From: Dinochytrium kinnereticum
Taxonomy: Eukaryota > Chytridiomycota > Chytridiomycetes > Chytridiales > Chytridiaceae
Assembly (NCBI GenBank): GCA_027604005.1
Contig: JADGJT010000024.1
Span: forward strand, 1,305-65,304
Reading direction: 5' to 3'
DNA: 64,000 nt
Part shown: in pieces, positions 33,539 through 45,473 of the stretch
Position numbering within the stretch: position 1 is the first letter of the stretch
How the letters are laid out: every line of letters begins with the position of its first letter
The notes under the pieces: model-generated
Told to the model about the DNA's origin: nothing
The model's input: the letters and a program-made list of their open reading frames with translations, nothing else
The model's database searches: none
Translations under genes and position numbers: made by a program

Positions 33539-36500
33539 ATGGACGAGGTGGGATTTGATCCGAGATGCTTGAAGAATCGGTACGCGGTATACATTCATTT
33601 TGGAGAGTTTGTGAACGTGGATATTTATCAGAGGGGGTGAGTGTTGTGTTGCTCTCTTCACCCAGTACTCTGCCTTTTCGAAGGGTGTTGTCGCGGATGG
33701 AGTAGTTGGCGCATACGTTGTACTGGATTAGGGGTTATCGTTGGTGCTTATGGACTCTTTCATTTGCAGATATTACAGCCTGCAAGTCCGTGTTTTTTCA
33801 TCAAAAGATGGCACAACTGATAGGCGTGATGCAATTCCCACAAGGATAACATTACCAAAGACCAATAAAGACAGAGGTATGCCTATACACGCGCTCAACC
33901 CATCTTTCATCATCAGCTCTTAACCAGCCCAATGAATAAACCCCCAAAAGTCTCTCCTCCTCAAATCCTGCATCGAACACAATGCCCCCACCACACCACG
34001 ACAATGACTATGACTTCTTGCACATGGCAATGCATGATGAGAGATCGATTGGATGGGATTCGGATGTTCTCAACTGAGATTTTTTTGATCGAGCGACAGG
34101 AGGAGAAGATTTACTTGGGGTGCGGTGTGGAGTTTGAGTTGAAAGAGGAGTTGGAGGCGGTTGGGCAAGCTTTTTTGGAGGTGGAGTTGTGGTTTTGTCG
34201 TGCCGACGAGTGAGTCTCTTTTCACCTTTTTTTTCTTCTTCGCTTGACGGTATATTACGGGGATAGAGGGGATTTGAGCTTGTGAAGCTTAATTAATATA
34301 TTGCACTTCAACCTCCAAAATTAAAAACTTAGACATTTTGTTTACTTATACAAACACTCTCAGGTATAAATCTCCAACCTCGCTACTTTTGAAAAAGTAC
34401 AAGCGGTTCCGTCTCTTCCCTCTCAACCCCGTCCCTCTCCCAACCCTCCTGACATACATTTCTCTTGAATACGATGGAATCTTCACCTCTACCTGCGACC
34501 TCCTCATCTCCTTTTCACGGCTCGGCTGTAACATGATCGTCCCAACTCCGTCAGATACTATCCCAGATTCAGGAAGTTGGTCCGTCAGAGGATTGTTAAG
34601 ATCTTTTACGTCTTTGACGGATTTAAAGGGGGGTAAGGAGGTTTCGTCCTCGAGGGAGACTGTGGTGAGGAAAACTTTTTAGATGTAAACTGATTTTTAT
34701 TATGGATAGACCACGTCATCACGCCCTTTGCATGCTCCCTTTGTTTTGGCGATTCAGTCGGCTATAGTTGATGCATTTCGGATACGCCAACACGTTCTTA
34801 ACGTCGCGACTGCTTACAGCCTCTCATCGTACGATTTACCCCGGAATTTTTCTCTGTCTTAACATGCCTTTTACTATTTTACAGTTCTGACGTTCCGATT
34901 TTGGATGTTGAACGCGTTTTGAAGGTTTGGGAGGAACTTTTGAAAGGTGGCATTGATGACGTGTCTAAAATTACGGGAGGGAAGGGTGGTGAAGTTGATT
35001 TTGAGAGACTTCGATGTGGGGTTAGGAAAGGCGTTAGAGAGGCGATTTCGGTTGGTAGATTTTGCTTGTCGTTCCTCAATGATAGAGTGGTTGTTCTGAG
35101 GTTGTTTCTGAGTAGTGCGATACTGTTCGACCTGAGGTCTTCATGAATGGATCTGTTAAGTCTCTCGGGCTGATAGACGAATTGGTGAGTTTTTCTTACC
35201 TTGACACCTTCTCTCATCTGTTTTGCAAGACGACATTGATATGGGACGCTCTGATATCCTTACATGATCGTATTGAAATACATATGATTCATAGATTAAA
35301 GGTTGAGGTGTTTGAGAGACGTGTTAAGGTATTAACTGGCCATGTGCTGGAGGTTAATTCTGGGGTAGATTTAAAGATGCTGAGGTTTGTATCTTGGTTG
35401 CAGTTGTTTGAAAATAACTTTTTTGATATCTTGCAGCCGATCTATTGCGCTAGATTCTGATGAGGACACTGGGGTTCGGGAAGATAAAGCAGAGAGTGCC
35501 ACCATTATGTATCAGCTGAAGGATACGCATCAGATTACGAAAGAGCAAGCCATGTCCTTATCATCTGAAGAACTTCCTTCTTTTACAGGAACCGAACATA
35601 AACCCATTCATCTTGTCGTGCTTGTCCATGGTCTTTTGGGGCACGCAACCGATCTTAGACCTTATCGGAATAGGGTTAGGATACTCTTGGAGGGGCTAGG
35701 AGGATGTGGAAGTACAAAGTTTTTGATGTCGAAGGAAAATGAGGAGATACCATTTGCAGATCTGAGGGAGCAGGCAGGGAGGTTGGTGAAGGAGGTTTTA
35801 CGGTGGGTGGATGAGTTCGGGAGTGAGATTGGGAGGGTTAGGTGAGTTTTGTTTAGTTGAGGTTCTTCTGCGACGCCAGAGATCCTTTTTTAACTTGTAA
35901 ATGTAATATATCCATGGTACTAACCTAAATTTTGTTTTCCGCGATGCGGTGTGTAGCTTTGTTTGTCATAGTTTAGGAGGGATTATTGCAAGGTAAACGC
36001 CGTGATGTATTCCTATATCATTAAACACTAAGTGTCATTCAGATGTGCCATTGCCAGCACTGAATTGGATTCCCTTCGACCCAAGTTTCACAGTTTCATT
36101 ACCTTAGGTTCCCCGCATCTGTCTATCCATGGTGGCCATAATCTATTGTTCTCGGCAAGTGAGTGTTGACTTCTTTCCCATTTTAAATCTTAAAGTATCA
36201 CCGTTGTATCGAATGGTCAGCGGGCTGGATTGTTTGAAACAACTCACACTGAGCGACGCACCATCTATACCTGAATGCCTTCTCTTCAAGTTATCCCTTC
36301 CAAAATCAAAAGGTAGCTTGAATGGCATCTTCTCAAAATGGATTTTTACGTGCTTCTAAGCAGGCGGCCTCAACTGCTTAACAGATTTCCAGGACATTAG
36401 GCTCTACGCCTCCATTAACGACGGTTACGTTGAACCTTCCAGCGCGCTTGTTATGGCGTTTGACGAACACAATGGCAAACCATCCGACAACGCGGGTGTG

Positions 36501-36719
36501 ATCGATGTAGTATCGACGAGCGCCGACAATGCGGTTGCTGAGATGGTTAGAAATCTCAACGCGACAATGGACTCGAAGAGGACGCAGAGATACCTTGTTT
36601 GGAATGACGGATGGGGAGCTTCCTTATTTGATCCGTTGGGGAGAAAAGCGCATGTTTCTTTGGTTGAGAGCGCGTCGTTTTTCGATGTTCTTGCTGTGGT
36701 GAATCAGCTGCACATATGA
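33539..36719 (+). CDS. FAM135-type protein with lipase-like alpha/beta hydrolase domain
   Basis: Thirteen exons with matching phases give about 760 aa: 33539-33636, 33770-33876, 33951-34209, 34364-34664, 34710-34828, 34885-35050, 35116-35184, 35230-35384, 35437-35841, 35957-35992, 36043-36162, 36221-36312 and 36364-36719. The start (EFVNVDIYQRGYYSLQVRV) is that of FAM135. The C-terminal DUF676-like domain opens with HLVVLVHGLLGHATDLR and has TKFLMSKENEEIPFADLREQ and FVCHSLGGIIARCA. Ser565 of CHSLG, Asp662 (NDGYV) and His739 (KAHVS) are a plausible catalytic triad. The function of FAM135 proteins is unknown; the fold suggests a lipid esterase. The exon 6/7 junction (35050|35116, donor GTTGGT) is the least certain. 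The divergent partner is LIN1. Confidence 0.88.
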
Positions 36720-36885
36720 TAGATACCTTTGTTCTGCGTGTTCTGCGGTTGATAATTAAATATTTACAGTGGAGTTGAATGCACGTTGAACCCTTCGTTA
36801 AACAATCTCCCTTGAACTTTTTTACTGATGGGGGCAGTTTGGATGCAGTTTGGGTGGTCCAGCATTAAAATTTGTCCACAGACTG

Positions 36886-38359
36886 ATGGATATGCAGACG
36901 CTCAAAGTGGCCGTCTCCATCTTTGGATGGAAGCTTCACATCCTCTTGCGAGACGTCGAGCCCGTCCCCAACACGCATCCACCCCAGTATCGAGGCTCAG
37001 CGCGGGTGGACTACGGCCACGGCCGAACATATTCTTTTCCTGTTCAGTTTGGTGAGATGGAGTCGATGGGAGAGGTTCGAGTTGAGGAGAGTCCCACCCA
37101 TGCTTTCATGCCTCCTGTTCATGGGAACATGATTGTGAACTGGATCATTGGATGGTTGTGGGTCAGGTTGCTAGAGGTTTCGCCAGTTGTTGCAAGTCGG
37201 ATGGGCAAGTTGAGTGCAGAGAAAAGGAAGAGACTTTGGAGGATGGTGCTTATGGCTTTAGGTGTGCGGCTGTTGTCGATAGCCCGAGATAACACTATTT
37301 CATTCTTTTTAGCATCTTTGTTGGCACTCGGTGCTGTCGTTTCAGCCATTGCTCTCCAGGCTGTAAGATATCAAGGGGACCACCTCATTGAGGTTGACAA
37401 ATGCGAACCTGGTGATGATTGCATTGCGCGCTTGAAGCCTGGCATTTGGTATGATCACGTTGATGTGAATGTCTTTGGCCGTCGTGTGTTGCCTGTATCC
37501 TTTGCGGTTCATCAAAGCTTTCCGACGATGAGGGAAGAGCAGAAGAGGTTGACGATGATGATTTCCGGGACTGCTCACCCATCTGTCTCTTGTACCTACC
37601 ATCTCAAGCAAGGGCAAAAGGTAAGGTGATGTTTATCTTATTTTCGTAATCGGTGGAAGGTGGTCATGAACGTTGCGGCATCGAAGTGGAGTACCTGCTT
37701 TCTTGAACTCGACATTCATGGACAAGGGATTGGGTTTACGAGATTGAACCTCACTGACGTCCTTAGGGACATGAACAGTACCACCTATGTCTTTACGCGA
37801 CCCGTTGGAGCCGGCAAGGTCACGTTGGACTTTTTGGCGCGGCCGTCAAAGGCACATGAATCCTGCGAGCAGCTTAACTGGAAGATAAAGACAGAGTAAG
37901 AATCATGATGCAATACCATAACCTCTGAACCTTTTCTGATAAAAAAGAGGCCCAACGCTTATGGTCGATTCGAGCTCTGCATTCTCAAAGTGCTTAGTCC
38001 CGGTGACTGGCCATGCTTGTTCCCTCTCACTCCCCTTCCAAGCCTTCACAGACCTCCAGCTCTCAGCCTCTGAGAACCGCGGCTTCCGCCTCAACTACCA
38101 CCCAAGAACCTCCATGCTTATCATTCAGTTTGGCCTCATGTCCCTCTCGGCCCTCTTGTGCGTTGCAGCGATCTGGTACGCGATCTGGCACGCTATTGCG
38201 GTGTTTGGGGTTGAAGGCGAGGACGTGGGGTCGATTGGTGAAGGACGCTATGAGAATGAACCGCTTTTGGTTGACGATGAGTTTTTTGATGCTGAACAGA
38301 GTCTTATGTCAAGGGGGTTGAGACCAGATGGCGGTGTGGAGGGCGCGGGCGGTGTTTGA
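36886..38359 (+). CDS. two-TM membrane protein of unknown function
   Basis: Exons 36886-37620, 37660-37895 and 37948-38359 give about 460 aa. The cytosolic-looking N-terminus (about 140 residues) is followed by a first hydrophobic segment (FFLASLLALGAVVSAIAL). A long, Cys- and Trp-containing region that looks like a luminal or extracellular beta-rich domain comes next (CEPGDDCIARLKPGIWY, SVSCTYHLKQ, STCFLELDIHG). A second segment is IIQFGLMSLSALLCVAAIWYA, and an acidic tail carries EPLLVDDEFFDAEQSL. The DEFFDAEQSLM tail resembles acidic sorting signals but that is speculative. The start ATG at 36886 is the first in frame; an upstream exon is possible. I do not recognise a family. Confidence 0.75.
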
Positions 38360-38572
38360 GCGTAGGCGATTCGCACGTTGCTGTTGTTGAATGTCCAACA
38401 GATAATAAAGGCCTCCCCCATGTTCCGTGATGCGCTTCTGGCCCTTCACGCGCGTCAAGCTGTGCGCGTTCGCCACCCTTAAAGACGGCAGAGGCTAAGC
38501 ACGCGCCAGCACTGCCCTTATTATCACCAGCACGAATTTTTTTTTTTCTTTCTTGCTTTTCCAGAGTCGCCA

Positions 38573-40319
38573 ATGGCAGATGAAACAACTGCACCAGCGA
38601 CCGAGTCAAACCTGAAGGGACAGATGGACGGTATGGCTGCTGAGATATCACGACTCGAGGCATCCGTTCGCGAGGTGCGTCGTTTATTCCTCTCGCCGTT
38701 CCTGTTGCTTGAGGCCTGATGCTGCTTCCGGCTGCCCCACCTATCTTCAGCTGACATGATTTAAATGTGGGTGTAGGCCACCAAAGAGAAGGAGGATGTC
38801 CAGCAATCGTTGGCGAAGCTTGAGAAGGATCAGAAGGAGCGGGCGGCAGGGTTTGAGAGTACCATGAAGTCGCTTAGACTGGATAAAGACGGGTGAGGGG
38901 TTTGGCGTGTAGGTCTGTGTTTGGCTGACATGCGTCTCGTTGTGCTTGGGTCTCCAGTCAGCCGCTGGTGAATGCTTCATTGGCAAACGTCGACCCTATC
39001 TTCAAAACGGTTGAGGATGCGCTTGAGGAGAGTTCAGTTGAATCGTTGAAGTCTTTGGTGAAGGAGCTTGGGGAGAGGCTGTTCCTTCAACATGCGAAGA
39101 ATAAGAAGTTAACGTTTGAGTTGGAGATGGAGTGTGGTCATGTCAATATTTTACGGTACTTGGTAGTTTGATTTTGTGTTGGTGCTGATGCCGTTGTTTG
39201 GTTTTTTCATAAAGAGCTGAGAACCAGGCACTGAAGAAGCAGGCTGTTTCCTTGCAAGCTGAGGCAGAGAGGGAGGAAGAGTTTATAACGAATCGGTTGA
39301 TGCAGAGGATTAACAACCTGTGAGTTTGAGTTGATGCAAGGGAGGAGCGCTTTTTTATTCTAACACTGTTTTTTTCTTTAAGCAAAAAGGAAAAGGGAGA
39401 GCTGTTGATGAAGGTTGAGCAGGTGAGATCTTATGCCGTTGCCGATTTGGTACTCATGATGGCTTATAGGAGGAAGAGCAAATCACCAACGCACTGCAGC
39501 GGAAGCTTTCCCAGCTTCAGAGGGAGAAGATTGAGATGGAGCAAGCGCTTGAACAAGAGCAGGTGGGGTCCTCGTAGCTTGTTCTTTTATTTGGGACGTT
39601 CGTTTCCGAAGTGCTGACTATTGTTATTCTGTAAGGAATTCATCGTCAACCGCCTCCAACGCCAGCTTGAGCTTCTTCGATTATCACAGCCCACCCCCAA
39701 CTCATCATCTACCTCTCCGGCGTGAGTTAACTGTCATTTTTCAAGCCATTGAAAAGCCTTCATGCTGAAATCTTCCTTGCCAATTCATATAGCATGAAAA
39801 AATACCCCACCCACACTCCCCCCTCCTCCGACTACCCCCCCTCACCCACAATCTCCCCCGGCATCATCGAGGTAATGCGAGCCGAAGTCAACGCTCTCAA
39901 GCTTCGCATGCATGACCTCGAAAAAGACTATGAAGAAAACTCCGCCTCTGCTCGAGAGATCTACGCAAAGTGTCGTTCTGACCTCGTGGAGTTGAGAACC
40001 AAGCTGGGGATGCCTATTGATCAGATTGATCAAGTTTATCCGGCTGGTATTTTGCCTGCGCTGGTCGTGCCTGGGAGCCCGGCCTTTGCGGGGGATTTTT
40101 CGAGTAGACCTTATGGGTTGGCTGGGATCGGAAGCTTGGAGAGGAGGAGTCGGGGGTCGCTTGTGGGAAGTCAGCATGAGCTTGGGAATTGGCCTCGGAA
40201 TGGTAATTTTAATATTGCAGCTGTTTTGTTTTTTTTTCAAAGATAAGGTGCTGATGTAGGGTGTTTTAGATCACAAGTCACGGTCTGTGTCGTCAACAAG
40301 GGGGAGTTTGATTCTTTGA
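38573..40319 (+). CDS. CCDC6-type coiled-coil protein
   Basis: Nine exons (38573-38674, 38777-38892, 38958-39155, 39215-39319, 39383-39422, 39470-39562, 39636-39721, 39793-40202, 40270-40319) join in phase to about 399 aa. It is coiled coil for most of residues 10-230. The repeating module of CCDC6 is clear: EREEEFITNRLMQRINNLKK, QEEEQITNALQRKLSQLQ and QEQEFIVNRLQRQLELLR. SSVESLKSLVKEL near residue 100 is also typical. After a Pro/Ser linker a second coiled coil (EVMRAEVNALKLRMHDLEKD) precedes a Ser/Arg-rich end. CCDC6 homologs are best studied in animals, where they act in checkpoint signalling; the fungal role is not known to me. Confidence 0.9.
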
Positions 40320-40760
40320 GCCCGCAGATATTGCGTGTATGATGTCAAAATATGTGATCACTCGTGTTGCAGGGTTCCGTCTGTTTCTCTTGTTTGTAGA
40401 ATGCCTCAGTGTTTTTGTTTTTTTTTTTTGTTGTTTTTTTAAGGAGTTGGCCACTCAAGAAAGGATGAACGAAGAATTTGCGCTTGGGGACGGATCATTT
40501 TGTCGTTATGTGTAGTCATATTAATTCATGTTTTTTACCTTTTTATCTTCCATTTCGTTCTCGTTGTTTTTGTTTTTGGGTGATGAATGGGAAAGCTTTT
40601 ATTATTCATCTTCGCAAGTGGGTTCGATTTGTCTCCGTTTTGAATGGCATTTTTGTTCCTCTTCTTTAGGCGTGGCCTTTTCTACCTTTCTTACTCGCTG
40701 CTGAATAAAGTACTTTTGACACAAAAGATAAGGGCTGTTACAGATCAAGAAGACCACTGT
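40320..40760. other. convergent 3' flanks
   Basis: This T-rich stretch between the stop codons of the CCDC6-type gene (plus) and SUA5 (minus) holds no gene. A T-rich run at about 40415-40440 is the only conspicuous feature. Confidence 0.45.
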
Positions 40761-42014
40761 TTATTCTACCATTATCGTTCGACTGGCAGCCTTTCTAAGC
40801 CGATTCATTACCGCCAGTCCCTCCCTATCCTCATCAATCCCCTCCACCAAGATCGCAGCAACACCGGACTCTTCCAACATTCTCAACCCTGAAAAGAGAT
40901 TGTGCGCAACCGTTGCGGGATCCGAAGCCACCCCAAGAAATTGTTCAATCACCCTCGCGTCATTAGCCACCTCACTACCCTCATCCTTCGTCGTCCGCAT
41001 GACCCCCACCTTTGAGCCCTCTGCTGACCCCGACAAGATCCTCCCAGCCTCCTTTAAAACCGCTCCACGAATCTTTTCTCCACGAGACGGAGTTCCAGGC
41101 TTGCATTCAACGAGCACAACGTCCATTCTAGGACTGTAATGACGATATTTCATGCCTGGCGTCACAGGTGCACTTTCCATTCCGGAATCCACAAAATCCT
41201 TCTTGTAAACCCTAACACCCTCCATCCCCTTGAACCTCTTCAACTCCTCAATAGTCACACCTCCGGGTCTCAAAACAGCCGGCGGAACAGACAGCCCATC
41301 AAGCACAGTTGATTCCACACCTCCGTTCGCTTGACCGCCATCTATGATGATTGGGATCTTTCCTGCGAGATCCTGGAACACGTGATGCGCTTGAGTTGGT
41401 GAAGGCCGACCGGATGTGTTGGCGGAGGGTGCGGCGATTGGGAAACCGCAGAGATCTATTAGGGCTCTGGCTATGGGGTTTGAAGGCATGCGAACTGCCA
41501 TGGTTGGATGGTTGGCTGTGACGGCAGGTGGGATTCTTTCGCCTCTCGGGAGCAAGATGGTCAGAGGGCCAGGCCAATGTGACTCTAGGATCGGTCGGTA
41601 TATTTCAGGGAGGTTGTAACCAGTTGGAAGGATGGATTGGAGCATATCGAATGAGGAGACGTGAACGATCAGAGGGTTATCAGATGGTCTTCCTTTAACT
41701 CGAAAGATGGATTGAATGGCTTGTTCGGATGTTGCGTTGGCGCCTAGGCCGTAGACAGTTTCAGTTGGGAAAGCAACGGGTGTTGATGGGGTTTTAAGGA
41801 TCGCTGCTGCTCGTTGGAGGTTGAGGAGGTCTTGTGCGTAGGTGAGTGTTGGCGGGTTTGCGTGGAGGTCGAAGGGGGTTGCGTGGAGATCGCTGAGGCT
41901 GCTAACGGTGGATGCCGGATAAGGAAAGGACGCAGGGTCCACCTTGAGGACTATTGTCGTCGGGGTCTCCATTGGCACTTGATCAGGAAGCGCTGAGGCG
42001 TCGCTCGATGCCAT
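40761..42014 (-). CDS. SUA5: threonylcarbamoyl-AMP synthase (Sua5/YrdC)
   Basis: This is a single exon of 417 codons from the ATG at 42014 (MASSDASALPDQVPMETP). The frame is open further upstream but without an ATG. The N-terminal YrdC domain shows PVAFPTETVYGLGANAT, FRVKGRPSDNPLIVHV, WPGPLTILLPRG, VRMPSNPIARALI and APSANTSGRPSPT. The C-terminal Sua5 domain has AILVEGIDEDREGLAVMNRL. The enzyme makes threonylcarbamoyl-AMP, the precursor of the t6A37 modification of ANN-decoding tRNAs. The length is close to the yeast protein. The lack of introns is unusual for this region. Confidence 0.96.
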   Translation of the reverse strand: MASSDASALPDQVPMETPTTIVLKVDPASFPYPASTVSSLSDLHATPFDLHANPPTLTYAQDLLNLQRAAAILKTPSTPVAFPTETVYGLGANATSEQAIQSIFRVKGRPSDNPLIVHVSSFDMLQSILPTGYNLPEIYRPILESHWPGPLTILLPRGERIPPAVTANHPTMAVRMPSNPIARALIDLCGFPIAAPSANTSGRPSPTQAHHVFQDLAGKIPIIIDGGQANGGVESTVLDGLSVPPAVLRPGGVTIEELKRFKGMEGVRVYKKDFVDSGMESAPVTPGMKYRHYSPRMDVVLVECKPGTPSRGEKIRGAVLKEAGRILSGSAEGSKVGVMRTTKDEGSEVANDARVIEQFLGVASDPATVAHNLFSGLRMLEESGVAAILVEGIDEDREGLAVMNRLRKAASRTIMVE

Positions 42015-42549
42015 CGACTCGTTCGCCGCCAAGATTAGAGAAGGAAAAAAAAAAAGGAATCGGACCTGACAAGCACAAATCACCCTTATCACCTCTGACA
42101 ATTCCTCATGGTCTGGATACTCACGCTCTCAACTCTCTCTTCAATTTTTGGATAAAAGAAAGGACGTTGTCGCCCCCCCCCCCAATGACAGAGACAGAGT
42201 GCTCGTTCGAGAAAGAGGGAAGGCTAAGAGTGACGCTAGAAATAACTTATATTCATAAACAACAATAGGCTGGTGGAGAGAGAGAGCTGTAAAAACGAAA
42301 AACAAAGAAGCGATTCAACGTATTCAATACGACTGCGGTAAGGAAGGGGGCGGGAGAAATGGGAATAATGTAGTGGTAAGAAAGAAAACGCGGGGTATGA
42401 AAAGGTTATGATGATAACTCCTAACGGGCATGTACGACAAAAGCCGAAAAAAAGCAAGTGATCAAAGGGGGGTTTGCATGAAATGAGTTGGTGGGAATAA
42501 GACTGAAAAGTAATAACAAGCAACAACAAACATCGGTTCATACTCGGCC
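42015..42549. other. intergenic region upstream of SUA5
   Basis: This is the presumed SUA5 promoter and the 3' flank of the zinc-finger gene. A C-run at about 42174-42184 and a GAGAGAGAGA tract at about 42277 are present; there is no gene. Confidence 0.4.
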
Positions 42550-44912
42550 CTACGTCACTACGGAATCATTTCTCGGCTCCATTGACATTCCTGAAGCAGC
42601 GACTGCCGCATGCACAGCGGCTAAAGCTGCAGCTACCTGCGCAGCATTCGGCGCGTCATCCCCATTACCTCCATCCCCAGCTGGTGTCGCTAGGCTAGCT
42701 TCTAGTTGTTGAAGTAAAGCTGTGGTCGCTAGTGTGAGAGAATGATCTTCAGTCTCTTCCTCTGGGGGGTTTTGAAGACTCGGCGATGGACTTTCAACTG
42801 ACGGATCGCGTTGAGGTTGGGGAGTGCCGTCTTCCTCGGGATGGGATGGGGCATTGGGGTTAGCAGCTTCTTCGGGTACACAGTACAGTTTGCGACCTTC
42901 TGGGTCCATGTTTTCGTGTCTTCGAAGAGCATCTCGTCTGTGTTCATGATTCAGGAATAATGAAGGAGAGCAAGAAGAATAAATGGAAAGGAAATGAAAG
43001 AGACAACGTGCAGAGCTTCCTCTAACCTGGCAAACTGTCTTTTACAAATATTGCAAATGTGGGGTTTTTCATTCGAATGACGCTTCATATGCCGGTTCAG
43101 ATCATGTTTTCTAAAAGACACATCCAAACCAACCAAAGTGTGAGGATAAGAATTGCAAGGGATGACAGAAAAAAGAAGGAAAAAACAAAATAGATATACC
43201 GTGCAAACTTCTGATCACAAAGTGTGCAGTCAAAAGGCCTGAAATCCTGATGCGTCTTAATATGACTATTCAAATTAAAAAGCCGCGCAAAAGTCCGATT
43301 GCAGATATCGCACTTGAACTTCCCCTTCTTACTCTCCCCCTCCAGAAGCAGTCCTGGTTCATCCCTCGCCGCCGCCTGAGCAGCAGCAAGTGCAGCTTGT
43401 GCAGCCTGCACAGAATCCACCCCTGATGGCGTCCGTGGCGGTGTAGCAATAGAATTTTCACGGCCCCCTGCATCATCCATAGGGTCGGAAGCTGAAGTAT
43501 CGGACGATGAGGATGTTGAGGCAGCAGTATATGTAAGTGAAAGAGCCCTGGCTGCAGCTGCGGCAGCAGATGTGTCTTCGGGAGAAGTCCCACCTCGGAT
43601 TGATAACCTTCTTTTCTTTGGAAGCAAGAATTCAAGTGTCAGCGGTAGGGTGTTTGTTGTGGAGTTATCTCGAGATTTTGGCATTGCAGGAGCAAGCGGA
43701 GGGAATGACGGCTTGGGAGTTGGAGGTGGTAATATAACCGGTCCCGTCACGGCACTATCTTGCTTTGACGTTTTTTTCTTCTGCGGACGCTGTTCAGATT
43801 CGGTATGGTCGTCATCAGCCTTCCTTTTATCTTTCTTAGGTTCTCCAGCTGCCTCCTGCTGCTGAGCCATTTGCAAAAGGTTGCCTTCGTTCAGTGTAGA
43901 GGCCAGAAGGGATGTTAAGAGATCGACAGCGGCCTGAGGACTGCCCCCCGAGCCTTTAAGGGAAAAAGGAAATTTAGTTTAAAGCTGTAGCTGATAGTCA
44001 AAATATAGACTTACTCAAAGCAGAGGCAACCACACCAACTATCGCATGATAGCTCTCAGGATTGCTGGTAAAAAGCTCAGATATCGGAAGCTCCTGAGCG
44101 GCGGCATTGGCCAAGGTGTCCAAAACAGATGCCTCCGATGCCTCCTGTGTCTGCTGTATCATATCCGGTGATTCCGGTGACCCAACTGACATTGTCTCCT
44201 CCACCACATCTTCCATAGCATTCGACGTCTGAGGCACAGTTTCCGGATTCGATGATGCAACGTTGGTCAATGCTTCGGCGACAAGAGCCTGAGCTTCCTC
44301 TCCGCCGCCATGAGCCTCAAGCAACTGATTAACGTCCAGCATTAATGATCCATTACTCGTAACCGCTGTCACAGCTTCAATCAGTGCGGCAGTGGCAGCA
44401 GCCATGGCTTCGTTCGAGCCCTCTGCTGACCCAGCGCCTCCGGAAAACCCCTCTCCGCCACCGATTCCAGTCTCAACGGCAGCGGCCGCAGCAGCAGCAA
44501 TAGATAAAACCAAGGCAGCAGCTGGGTCGGTCATGGCCGTTGCATCGGATTCACCTGTAGACCCATCCATCACAGTGTCTGGGGTGACCGCAGCCTGTTC
44601 TTCTGCTGTTGACTGTGAAGCCAACGCTGCAGCTCCAATTGTTGATTCCAAAGCTTCCTGAAGTTCTCCGGGCAGAGCGGCGGCAATGGCAGCCTCCAGG
44701 GCGGCCAAAGCCTCCTCGGCATTTGCGGGAAGAAGAGCTGCCACCTCTTCTGATGTGAGTGTGTCAGGTTGATGGTGGTGGGTGTGATGGTGATGCAGCT
44801 TATCCGGACCGCCAGCTGAAGAAGAGGAGGCTGCTGAGACGATGTCTGGAGGCCGCAGCAGCTCCCCCGTTGCCGTTGCCGGTGACGGTGAGGTGCCATC
44901 GTCGCCCTCCAT
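42550..44912 (-). CDS. three-finger C2H2 transcription factor with Ala-rich N-terminus
   Basis: Four exons (44912-44015, 43953-43200, 43110-43027, 42937-42550) join in phase to about 707 aa. The start is the ATG of MEGDDGTSPS. Residues 1-300 are Ala/Glu-rich with a His-rich patch near residue 45. A basic, NLS-like KKDKRK/RPQKKK region lies near 330-360. Three tandem C2H2 fingers lie near 511-590: CDICNRTFARLFNLNSHIKTH, CTLCDQKFARKHDLNRHMKRH and CNICKRQFARRDALRRHEN, each with FAR before the helix. The last two fingers are split by introns. The C-terminal 110 residues are Glu/Pro/Ala-rich. It probably binds DNA; target and pathway are unknown. Confidence 0.88.
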
Positions 44913-45473
44913 TTGATGAATCTTTTTTTTTCTGTTGGAGGTGGGACAACACCGATGCCTCACTGACCTCACGGGTTGAGGCCGTCATCTCAAAAACCAC
45001 CACCACTTGGCGCACCGCATGACGCCCTCCTTGACGGCATGCACTGAATGCTTTAATTACACTTTGGATGAATATGAGCAGGGTTTGAGAGAAAACGTGA
45101 CTTTGGCGCGTCTCTTTGTCGCGTTTGCAACAAAACCCCATTGCTGATGACTGAATGCCCTCTGACGCCAGTTCTCATGTGGATTGCCTGTTGAGTGGTG
45201 TAAAACCACGACACAACAAAGAGGTGATCGCGCGGCTCCAACATTGTTTTTACGTTGCGTGTCTTGACCTCTTCAGAATTCACATCCTGGAAACCTAACG
45301 TGCATGCGCTGCGCATCCATTCAATCCGATAAGCCATCAAGAGATTTCCGTTCCTCTCCAATACTCGGGCTAACTCAGGCGGTCGCCCTGATTGACGCGC
45401 GTCGAGGCATCGTCGCCCTTGTTCTGCCTTGTTCTCTGGAAATTTGTCATCAGCGAAGAAGAAAGAAACTGTG
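44913..45473. promoter_or_regulatory. divergent intergenic region zinc-finger gene / UFD1-type gene
   Basis: These 561 bp separate two start codons on opposite strands and presumably hold both promoters. A minus-strand open frame across 45053-45829 is antisense to the UFD1-type exon 1 and lacks an ATG at its listed end. Confidence 0.4.

Noticed and set aside
42015..42101. 29-residue N-terminal extension of SUA5
   Set aside because: There is no ATG in this stretch; the first in-frame ATG is at 42014 and gives a normal-length protein.
44913..44972. N-terminal extension of the three-finger factor
   Set aside because: It would start at GTG; the ATG of MEGDD at 44912 is preferred.
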